Below are positions 7,404-15,400 of a stretch of 64,000 nt of DNA, piece after piece. The notes under the pieces are model-generated. The model was given only the letters and a program-made list of their open reading frames with translations. It was not told the origin of the DNA and searched no databases. Made by a program: the position numbers and the translations under genes. Each line of letters begins with the position of its first letter. Position 1 is the first letter of the stretch. This DNA is from Mucilaginibacter paludis DSM 18603 (GTDB taxonomy: Bacteria > Bacteroidota > Bacteroidia > Sphingobacteriales > Sphingobacteriaceae): the NCBI RefSeq assembly GCF_000166195.2, contig NZ_CM001403.1, positions 7,180,877-7,244,876 on the forward strand, in the 5' to 3' direction.

Positions 7404-8726
7404 ATGAACAAGAAAGTCGCTTTTTATACTTTGGGCTGTAAGCTCAATTATTCTGAAACATCAACAATCGGTCGCCTTTTTAATAAGGCCGGTTTTGATA
7501 CGGTTGATTTTGCAGATACTCCCGATGTATTTGTGATCAACACTTGCTCTGTTACAGATAATGCCGATAAAAAGTGCAAAAAAATAGTTAAAGAGGCGCT
7601 AAAAATATCGCCTAACGCCTATGTAACTATCGTTGGGTGTTATGCGCAGCTAAAGCCGCAGGAAATTGCCGAAATCCCCGGGGTGGATATGGTGCTGGGA
7701 GCGGCAGAAAAATTTAACATTGTTGAGCATATTGCCGATCTTACTAAAAAGCCTAAAACTTTAGTATATAACCAACCGGTATCAGAGGCTAACCAGTTTA
7801 TAGCTTCTTATTCTTTTGGCGATAACCGTACGCGTACCTTTTTAAAAGTACAGGATGGATGTGATTACTCGTGCACTTTCTGTACTATCCCGTTGGCCCG
7901 CGGAGCCAGCAGGAGCGATACGGTTGAGAGTGTGCTTGAACAGGCTCGCGCAATTGCAGCTTCGGGCGTTAAAGAGATTGTGTTAACAGGCGTAAACATT
8001 GGTGATTACGGCATTCGCGACGGTAAGCGCGAGCATAAATTTTTCGACCTGGTTAAGGCTCTGGATGAGGTGGATGGTATTGACCGCATCCGTATTTCGT
8101 CCATCGAACCTAATTTATTAACCGACGAAATTATTGAGTTTGTTGCGGTATCTAAACGTTTTGCCCCACATTTCCATATTCCGCTGCAATCAGGTTCCAA
8201 TAAAATTTTATCGTTAATGCGTAGGCGCTATAAAAGGGAACTTTATGCCGATAGGGTAGCTAAAATTAAACAGTTGATGCCCGATTGCTGCATAGGTGTG
8301 GATGTGATTGTGGGTTTCCCGGGCGAAACACGCGAAGATTTTGTTGAAACTTATAATTTTTTAAATGAGCTCAACATCTCATACCTGCACGTATTTACCT
8401 ACTCCGAAAGGGAAAATACGCTGGCAGCGGAGATGACAGGTACAGTGCCCGGTTCAACACGATCCGAGAGGAGCAAGATGCTGCATATCCTTTCAGACAA
8501 AAAAAGAAGGGCTTTCTATGAGAGCCAGTTAGGCAAACATGTCGAAATTCTTTTTGAACGCGATATTACTGATGGCTATATGCACGGTTTTAGCCGCAAC
8601 TATGTAAAGGTTAAAGCCAAATACGACCCCATTTTAGTAAACGAACTCAAAACCGTTCAGTTAACAGCAATTTCATCTGATGGTGACGTTGAAATAACCG
8701 AGACTGAAGAAACATTGGTTCATTAA
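7404..8726 (+). CDS. mtaB: tRNA t6A37 methylthiotransferase MtaB
   Basis: Radical-SAM enzyme that converts t6A at position 37 of ANN-decoding tRNAs into ms2t6A. The 440-residue protein begins KKVAFYTLGCKLNYSETS, with the N-terminal cluster cysteines in GCKLN, NTCSVT and VGCYAQ (UPF0004 domain, residues 1-120). The radical-SAM motif is CDYSCTFC (about residues 153-160). The C-terminal ~65 residues (HVEILFE to the end) form the TRAM RNA-binding domain. TLGCK-N with the TRAM arrangement fits MtaB better than MiaB. It starts a probable operon with lgt 29 nt downstream. Confidence 0.93.
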   Translation: MNKKVAFYTLGCKLNYSETSTIGRLFNKAGFDTVDFADTPDVFVINTCSVTDNADKKCKKIVKEALKISPNAYVTIVGCYAQLKPQEIAEIPGVDMVLGAAEKFNIVEHIADLTKKPKTLVYNQPVSEANQFIASYSFGDNRTRTFLKVQDGCDYSCTFCTIPLARGASRSDTVESVLEQARAIAASGVKEIVLTGVNIGDYGIRDGKREHKFFDLVKALDEVDGIDRIRISSIEPNLLTDEIIEFVAVSKRFAPHFHIPLQSGSNKILSLMRRRYKRELYADRVAKIKQLMPDCCIGVDVIVGFPGETREDFVETYNFLNELNISYLHVFTYSERENTLAAEMTGTVPGSTRSERSKMLHILSDKKRRAFYESQLGKHVEILFERDITDGYMHGFSRNYVKVKAKYDPILVNELKTVQLTAISSDGDVEITETEETLVH

Positions 8727-8755
8727 TTTTTATATTAGCCCACAAATTAACACCG

Positions 8756-9931
8756 ATGTTTCCAACCATATCCGAGCTTATCAAATATTTTACAGGTTTA
8801 AATATTCCATTGCCCATTCAAACCTTTGGTTTTTTTGTTGCCATAGCCTTCATGATTTCTTTTTGGGCTTTTGAGCAGGAATTTAAACGGAAAGAAAAAT
8901 TAGGACTGGTGCATCCCTATAAAAAAACAGTAGTTGAGGGCGAACCTGCTACTTTGTTCGACCTGGTATTGAACGGCTTTTTTGGTTTCTTAATTGGTTA
9001 TAAATTGCTCGATGCTGTATTTAACTACCACGCCTTGGTTGATAACCCACAGGATTTTCTGTTATCGCTCAGGGGCAATTGGATAGGCGGTATCCTATTG
9101 GCAGGGATATTTGTTTACTGGGCCTACTCCGAAAAGAAAAAGCAGGAGTTACCCACACCCCAAACTAAGCAAGTGATAGTTCATCCCTACGAAATGATGG
9201 GCAACTTGCTGTTATGGGCGGCTGTTTGGGGTTTTGCAGGCGCCAAGCTTTTTAATGCGCTCGAAAATTGGAACGATTTTATGGCCGACCCTGTGGGTAT
9301 GCTGATCGGCTTTAGTGGTTTAACATTTTATGGTGGGCTATTTTGCGGCGGAGCGGCGGTACTTTACCTGGCCAGTAAAAACGGGGTTAAGCCTATCCAG
9401 ATGATGGATATTGGTGCTCCAGGTATGATGATAGCTTATGGTGTTGGGCGTATAGGCTGCCAAATGTCTGGCGATGGCGATTGGGGCATTAATAACCTGG
9501 CTCCTAAACCAAGCTGGCTGAGTTGGGCACCCGATTGGATGTGGGCCTTTAAATTTCCGCACAACGTTAACATGTCTGATCATGATAATCCGATTGCCAA
9601 CTGTGTGGGTAAGTTTTGCTATGAGTTAAAGGTGCCGGTTTTCCCTACCTCATTCTACGAATCGGTTATTTGTATCCTGTTGTTCCTGTTATTATGGAGC
9701 TTACGCAAGCAAATTAAGTTACCAGGCCTGATGTGGGGAATTTATTTGGTTTTGAACGGTATAGAGCGCTTTTTAATCGAATTGATTCGCGTGAATACCA
9801 AATACCACGTGGCCGGAATTTCGTTTACCCAGGCCGAATTGATATCACTACTTTTATTTATTACCGGCATTGTATTTATAGTAAACGCTTTACGCACTAA
9901 ACAAGCTGAAGTGGTTAAGGCGCATGACTAA
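8756..9931 (+). CDS. lgt: Prolipoprotein diacylglyceryl transferase, long Bacteroidota form
   Basis: Inner-membrane enzyme that transfers diacylglycerol from phosphatidylglycerol to the lipobox cysteine of prolipoproteins. At 391 residues it is about 100 longer than E. coli Lgt, with extra sequence in the first 150 residues and around residue 265. Seven or so hydrophobic segments are visible. The signature region GVGRIGCQMSGDGDWG (about residues 230-245) keeps the essential Arg, but the usual Asn of R-I-G-N is Cys. This variant is seen in other lineages. The final part, GIERFLIELIRVN, holds the second conserved Arg. It overlaps gtrA by 8 nt. Confidence 0.88.
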   Translation: MFPTISELIKYFTGLNIPLPIQTFGFFVAIAFMISFWAFEQEFKRKEKLGLVHPYKKTVVEGEPATLFDLVLNGFFGFLIGYKLLDAVFNYHALVDNPQDFLLSLRGNWIGGILLAGIFVYWAYSEKKKQELPTPQTKQVIVHPYEMMGNLLLWAAVWGFAGAKLFNALENWNDFMADPVGMLIGFSGLTFYGGLFCGGAAVLYLASKNGVKPIQMMDIGAPGMMIAYGVGRIGCQMSGDGDWGINNLAPKPSWLSWAPDWMWAFKFPHNVNMSDHDNPIANCVGKFCYELKVPVFPTSFYESVICILLFLLLWSLRKQIKLPGLMWGIYLVLNGIERFLIELIRVNTKYHVAGISFTQAELISLLLFITGIVFIVNALRTKQAEVVKAHD

Positions 9932-10409
9932 GAGATTACAGGAATCCTTCTGGAAACGGTTATTGAAAAATCAGGTTTTTCGTTTTGTGCTCTCTACAGG
10001 TGTGGGTTTCGGCGTTGATATAGCCGCTTATTTTTGCTTGTATAATTATATTTTTACCAATGCAAGCTACTCCATATTCCGTATAAGCATCTCACGGTAT
10101 ATTTTATCGTTGGCACTATCGTTTTTTTTAGGGGTACTGGTTAATTTTCTCATTACCAAATTCCTGGTTTTTACCGAATCCAAACTATCACCGGGGAAAC
10201 AATTTTTTCGCTTTATTACCGTAGCCATTTTAGGCTTTTTTGCCAATCTCGGAGTGATGAGTTGGCTTATCAGATATTTAAATATTTATCCGGTGGTGGC
10301 GCGCCCTGCGGCGGCTTTGAGCTTGTTTTTTGCAAGCTTTTTTGTACATAAATTTTTCTCATTTAACTTATCATTACAAAATCATGAATCTGGAAAACAT
10401 AGCAACTGA
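9924..10409 (+). CDS. GtrA-like membrane protein
   Basis: A 161-residue integral membrane protein with four predicted hydrophobic helices. The GtrA pattern is FRFVLSTGVGFGVDIAAYFCL in the first helix and NFLITKFLVF after the second. GtrA proteins are thought to help move polyprenyl-linked sugars across the inner membrane or to act with glycosyltransferases, and none is adjacent. It overlaps lgt upstream by 8 nt and the inositol monophosphatase gene downstream by 26 nt, so the three are probably translated from one mRNA. Confidence 0.8.
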   Translation: MTKRLQESFWKRLLKNQVFRFVLSTGVGFGVDIAAYFCLYNYIFTNASYSIFRISISRYILSLALSFFLGVLVNFLITKFLVFTESKLSPGKQFFRFITVAILGFFANLGVMSWLIRYLNIYPVVARPAAALSLFFASFFVHKFFSFNLSLQNHESGKHSN

Positions 10410-11181
10410 AGTAATAGCGCTTTCAAAACAAGTTGGAGATTTTATACGCCAGGAGCGCAAAAAATTTAATTCGGATAGTATTGAATACAAGGGCTTAAAT
10501 GATATGGTATCGTACGTTGATAAAGCGGCCGAACTGCAAATTGTAGCTGCGTTAGAAGCATTACTTCCTGAAGCTGGCTTTATCACCGAGGAGAAAACAA
10601 AAAATCAAATAGGGGAGCGCTATACCTGGATTATCGACCCCCTGGATGGCACCACCAACTTTATACATGGCTTGCCTGTTTTTTCGGTAAGTATTGCCTT
10701 GCAGGAATACGACGAGCTGGTTTTGGGCGTGGTATATGAGATTAACCAGGATGAATGCTTTTACGCCTGGAAGGGCGCGCCTGCTTACCTTAATGGTATG
10801 GAAATTAAAGTAACCAAAAACCTTAAAATTGCCGATACGCTGCTGGCTACCGGTTTCCCTTATTACGATTTTGAGAAGCAACGGGCCTTTGTTGAGCTTT
10901 TTGCCGAGTTAATGCGTGGCTGCCACGGCCTGAGGCGCTTAGGCTCGGCAGCGGTGGATCTGGCGTATACAGCCTGTGGTAGATTTGATGGCTATTACGA
11001 ATATAATTTAAACTCGTACGATATGGCTGCAGGGATTGTAATTGTAAGGCAGGCTGGTGGAGAGGTAGTTAATTTTTCGGGAGGGACAGACTTGTTTAAC
11101 ACCCGCGAAGTAGTAGCAACCAATGGTAAAATTACTGAAGAGTTGTTAAATACTATCCAAAAATATTTCCCAAAACAGTAG
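10384..11181 (+). CDS. Inositol monophosphatase family protein
   Basis: Mg2+-dependent phosphatase of 265 residues. Family motifs are present: EEKT (about 67-70), the metal site WIIDPLDGTTNFIHG (about 82-96), and SYDMAAGIVIVRQAGG (about 213-228). The likely substrate is inositol-1-phosphate; related enzymes act on other sugar phosphates or PAP. The start is the ATG at 10384 rather than the longer frame, because MNLENIATEVIALSK is the family-like N terminus. The link to the inositol-1-phosphate synthase 30 kb away is suggestive only. Confidence 0.9.
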   Translation: MNLENIATEVIALSKQVGDFIRQERKKFNSDSIEYKGLNDMVSYVDKAAELQIVAALEALLPEAGFITEEKTKNQIGERYTWIIDPLDGTTNFIHGLPVFSVSIALQEYDELVLGVVYEINQDECFYAWKGAPAYLNGMEIKVTKNLKIADTLLATGFPYYDFEKQRAFVELFAELMRGCHGLRRLGSAAVDLAYTACGRFDGYYEYNLNSYDMAAGIVIVRQAGGEVVNFSGGTDLFNTREVVATNGKITEELLNTIQKYFPKQ

Positions 11182-11290
11182 GCGGACGTCACCCATTATC
11201 AGGCTTGATGGCAAAAATTGAAACATTTCTGCTTAAATGAAGTTAGATAGGTATATAGTTTATTAACATCTATCACAAAATTTAAGTATC

Positions 11291-11485
11291 ATGAAAAAGA
11301 AAATTTTAAGTTTTGCACTTGTCACGGCAATGATCGGATCAATAGCTGTAGGCTGCAGTTCTACAAAGAACGCTGGTGGTACAGATAGTACAACGGTGAA
11401 AGATTCAGGCATGAGTACAACACCGGCAGTTACAGATACCGCTAAAAAGGACACCACAAAAACGGATACTACTAAAAAAATGTAG
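11291..11485 (+). CDS. Small Thr/Asp/Lys-rich lipoprotein
   Basis: A 64-residue predicted lipoprotein. The signal peptide MKKKILSFALVTAMIGSIAVGC ends with a lipobox cysteine at residue 22, followed by a low-complexity Ser/Thr/Asp/Lys tail ending in repeated KKDTTK units. No domain is recognisable. Such short lipoproteins are frequent in Sphingobacteriaceae. It is a single gene closed by a perfect 21-bp hairpin terminator. Confidence 0.7.
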   Translation: MKKKILSFALVTAMIGSIAVGCSSTKNAGGTDSTTVKDSGMSTTPAVTDTAKKDTTKTDTTKKM

Positions 11486-11494
11486 TGTGTTAAA

Positions 11495-11540
11495 AAACGG
11501 AAAAACCCGGTTAGCAACAGCTAACCGGGTTTTTCCGTTT
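11495..11540. terminator. Perfect 21-bp hairpin, bidirectional terminator
   Basis: Arms 11495-11515 and 11520-11540 are perfectly complementary over 21 bp around a 4-nt loop, with a GC core (ACCCGGTTAGC / GCTAACCGGGT) and A and T runs on both sides. It can end the small lipoprotein transcript on the plus strand and the minus-strand transcript of the lipoprotein/T9SS genes. Confidence 0.9.
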
Positions 11541-11560
11541 AAGTGGGTGTTATTGTAACG

Positions 11561-11737
11561 TTACCAGCCCGGTGCAAAGTTTAACCCGAACACAGGCAGG
11601 TTAACATCGGTGCGCTGGAATGGGATGGCAAAATAAGGTTCCAGTATAAATGCTCCAAATACGTTTATTCTTAGGGATATACCGGCGCTTGTTGCAGGCA
11701 CGTGGCTATAAACCTTGCTGGGGACGGGCGAGCCGGT
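11561..11737 (-). pseudogene. C-terminal remnant of a duplicated peptidase/TolB/barrel gene
   Basis: The minus strand encodes 58 in-frame codons ending in GLNFAPGW and a stop. 51 of the last 52 residues are identical to the C terminus of the full protein encoded at 17675-20878, from SKVYSH to the terminal Trp. An in-frame stop at 11738-11740 cuts the frame upstream, and there is no start. It is a leftover of a duplication or recombination event placed just downstream of the lipoprotein gene. Sequence from 11741 to 11820 contains a separate 50-codon frame with an aromatic-rich segment that may be a frame-shifted part of the same relic. Confidence 0.88.
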
Positions 11738-11825
11738 TTAAATACAAAGAAATAAAGGCCATCATAGTATAACCCTGCCTTCTCGCCCCAAATTTGGTCT
11801 GCAAGTCCTTCCAAAAGCATTTATA

Positions 11826-12467
11826 TTAGAGAGCAGAGAAATAGTATATGGCTGAATCCGAGGTGTTACCTTTAGTATCAACAGTAACAACTTTCCAGTA
11901 ATACCGGATATTTGATGTTGGTAAGCCCACTGCCAAATTAGTAAAAGTTGTGTTTGCAACAAGCGCTAAGTTGACATTGCTTGTACCCAAGTAAACAGAG
12001 TAAGAAGAGATATCATTATCGGGATCGCTTCCTTGCCAGGTTAAAGTGACTTTACCGTTTGTTATTGTTGCGGTGCCGTTAAACGCAGGGGTAAGCAGAT
12101 CGGCAGGGAAGGGGGCATAATACACCGTCCCAGGCCCGGGGTTAAAAAACTTCCAGATATCGCTTTGTGCTACAATTGTGCTTTTGCTCGATCTTGATAC
12201 CACATACCAGGAGTATGCGGTACTCCGGTTGAGCGTTGTTGTTAATTGAGGTACTTTAACAGATTGTGTGTTAGATGTGTTTGTTGATAAATTAATATTA
12301 CTTTGTGTAGTTGAAATAACGTTGGTTATGGTACAAGCTGAATTTTGACTCGGGAATAATAGCGTGGCTTTTTCGGGATTAGAAGATGGTGCTGACTCGT
12401 TATCATTTTTTTTACCACACCCAACAAATACCATCGCCAGTAAAAATATCAATACCTGCCTTCTCAT
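11826..12467 (-). CDS. Lipoprotein with fibronectin-III-like domain
   Basis: A 213-residue predicted lipoprotein. The signal peptide MRRQVLIFLLAMVFVGC has its lipobox Cys at residue 17. An Asn/Ser linker and about two beta-sandwich segments follow. The second (residues ~125-213, NGKVTLTWQGSDPDND to YYWKVVTVDTKGNTSDS) looks like an Fn3 domain. The function is unknown, but surface or periplasmic binding is likely. Its start overlaps the stop of the upstream giant secreted protein by 4 nt, so the pair is translationally coupled. Confidence 0.75.
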   Translation of the reverse strand: MRRQVLIFLLAMVFVGCGKKNDNESAPSSNPEKATLLFPSQNSACTITNVISTTQSNINLSTNTSNTQSVKVPQLTTTLNRSTAYSWYVVSRSSKSTIVAQSDIWKFFNPGPGTVYYAPFPADLLTPAFNGTATITNGKVTLTWQGSDPDNDISSYSVYLGTSNVNLALVANTTFTNLAVGLPTSNIRYYWKVVTVDTKGNTSDSAIYYFSAL

Positions 12468-15400
12468 CTTTTTATAATACTAAATGTTTTTTGTAAGTTG
12501 TCGGTAGTTAATATAAGTGTATAAACCCCCGTCATTGGTATGGTTGATACATCAAGCCGCACTGTATTGCCTGGGTTATCAAATTGATTTTTGTAGACTA
12601 AAGCCCCCATAGCCGAATAAATGGCAACTTTTGCAGTTCTCACCTGTTGATTGCCAAGGTTAATATATAATATTTTGTCAGCCGGGTTAGGGTAAGGCAA
12701 AACATCTTCAGACGCTGTGATAGTTTTATCAATAATGCCCTGGCAAGGTTTATCTGTTGTTATCATCAGGGTATTTCGTCCTGCTTTGAGTGATAGGGTC
12801 AATACACTGTCAGTAGTGGTGTGCAAAACTCCATTAAGCTGAACATTATAAATACCGCCGCCGCTTAATGCCAACGATACAGTGTTGTTGCCGATGTTGA
12901 TTGTCGAATAAGCCGATAGATCTTTAGGTTCGGTTACTATGACGGTAAAACACTGTTGATAGTTTGGTTGACCTGCCACCGTTACACAAATATTATATGT
13001 GCCTGCAGAAAGGTTGTTAAGCGCAGTTGTGGTCGTAAAAGGAATAACTGAATTTAAGCCTTTACCCGTGATTGTGGCTGTATACCCCAGGTTTTGCGCT
13101 GCGCTTATGTTAATGGCCCCATTTGATGATCCTTTGCAAGTGACACTGGTGGAACTGATCCGAAAGTTACTGGCGGGCAAGGTGAAAATAGCATTAATAG
13201 TAACCCCCGCTGATGTTTGGGATATTCCATTGTTGTAGTTAACTGACACCGTATAAACACCAGCATAATAGGCGTTAAAAGTAGCTGATGTAGCTCCGTA
13301 GATAATCGTTCCGTTTTGTTTCCATTGGTAGGTACAACCAGCTACTATCGGCGTAGAGAGTGTTACATAACTACCTGTTAGCAATACATCGGAACCTACA
13401 ACGGTAACTATAGGTACAGGTAAAAATACAAAACCGGCAAGAGTACCTGTTCCTGCTGGTGTGGTAACCGAAATAATACCACTTGCACCTGCGCCAACAG
13501 TGGCGTTGATAGTGTTTGGCGAAACCACTTGGAAAGTTGTAGCATCCACACCACCGAAACTAACTTTGGTGGCACCCGTAAAGTTGGTTCCTGTTAAAGT
13601 TAAACCTGAGCCTGTTATACCCGTTGTGTTGCTAATGCTGGTAATAACAGGTGGCTGTGTAAAAATGAATGGTGTTAGAGATATTAAAGTACTGGTTGGC
13701 TTAATTACGTTAATGTAGCCTGTAACACCACTACCGGCTGTGATCGTCATAGTACTGTCCGTGTTAACCACAAATGATTGTACTGTAGTACCGCCTATTG
13801 TAACTGCGGTAGTGCCCGTCAAACCAGCGCCCGTCAGGCTAATCGTTGTTCCTTTAAAACCCTCACCCGGTGTAAAGGAGGTAATGCCTGCCAAGTTTTT
13901 TAATTTATTTAAAATGATAATACCGTCACCTCCGTAGCGGCTTACACAAACCAGGTCGGGCCTGCTGTCGGCGTCCAGATCACCTGCAATTACTTGTGTC
14001 ATGCTATCCTGTGGTATATCTATCGCTGCGCCAAATGCTACATTTAGGCCGCTTGCTGTATTTTTAAATACAGAAATGTTGCTACCGTTTATAATAGCCA
14101 TATCAAGTTTACCATCGCCATCAAAATCAGCAGCGCAACCGGCTATTGGTGCGCCGCCGGTGGTAATATTTTGTATAACAGCTAAATTTATAGAGCCCTG
14201 TGTACCTGTGTTCTTCAATATTTTAACTGTTCCGGCTGTAGATGCGCCCATAGCAACGGCTATCTCGAGTTTGCCATCATTATCAAAGTCACCGCTAAAA
14301 ACTTCGTTTATCAATCCGCCCATATCGAACGTAAGTGGAGTGTCGTAAACGATATTACCCCTGGTGCTGATATTTCGGTATACCAACAAGTTGGATGCGC
14401 TTTTCACTAAAACATCCGGTTTACCATCACTATCAACATCGGCCAACAGCACATTTGGAAAGGTAAAGTATGGCCGACCTACCAAATAGTCGGTTTTGCC
14501 ATCGCCGTCAATATCACCAACCTCAATATTGTTAGGCACGTTATAGTTTGCTTGCCGATTAGCCTCACCAAATGAGGTTATCAAAGAACTGCTGTAAGAT
14601 GCATAACCATAACCGTTATTGAACATGGAAAATGACGGCACGTTAACCGCGGCATTACCACCAAATATACCGACGAGAAGAAGATCGAGCTTGCCATCCA
14701 TATTCCAATCTGCTGTATTCACGTCTAACGAGCCGTTCAGGTGGTAGTCTGACGAGCTTCCTCCTCCGCCATATTGCATAATACTGGTACTAAGGCTAAT
14801 ATTACCGGGTTTACTATTATTTAGCATTATACGAGCGATGGTACCTGCCGAGCCAATTGTCGTAACAATAATATCCGGACTTCCGTTGTTATCTATATCC
14901 GCAAGAACAGCTCTTTGCGTCATACCGGTTTGTAGGGTTATTTTACTGCTAAAATAGGCTGCATTAAGGCTCGTTGTGTTATTAAACGTTACTGCGAATG
15001 GTATTGACGAGTAACAACTGGTACCATGGGCTATCACGTTTATGGGCTTGTAATTTGCACCCAGCGGTACGTTAACGGTTAGCGTACTATCAGTAGCGGC
15101 ACTAACCACGGCGCGCTCAATACCAAAAAATACAATATTACCAGCAGGAAGCTTATCAAAGTTACTGCCTTTGATGGTAACCATAGTCCCAATTGGCCCC
15201 GACGTTGGCGAGAACGATTTTATTTTTGCTGTTTGATAATAGGTAAAGCCAGCGTAGGTTGAACTACCATAAGGAGTGCTAACAGTAAAATTGCCTGCAG
15301 AGCCATCTCCAATTATCGCATAAATACCAACGGCGTTTCTGTTGAATGACCTAACTGGATTACCATCTAAAGTAACTGCATTCACTTCACCCAAACCGTT

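Noticed and set aside
13461..14348. Several hydrophobic Val/Pro-rich plus-strand frames inside the giant secreted gene
   Set aside because: They are antisense shadows of the repeated TIG and FG-GAP coding sequence.
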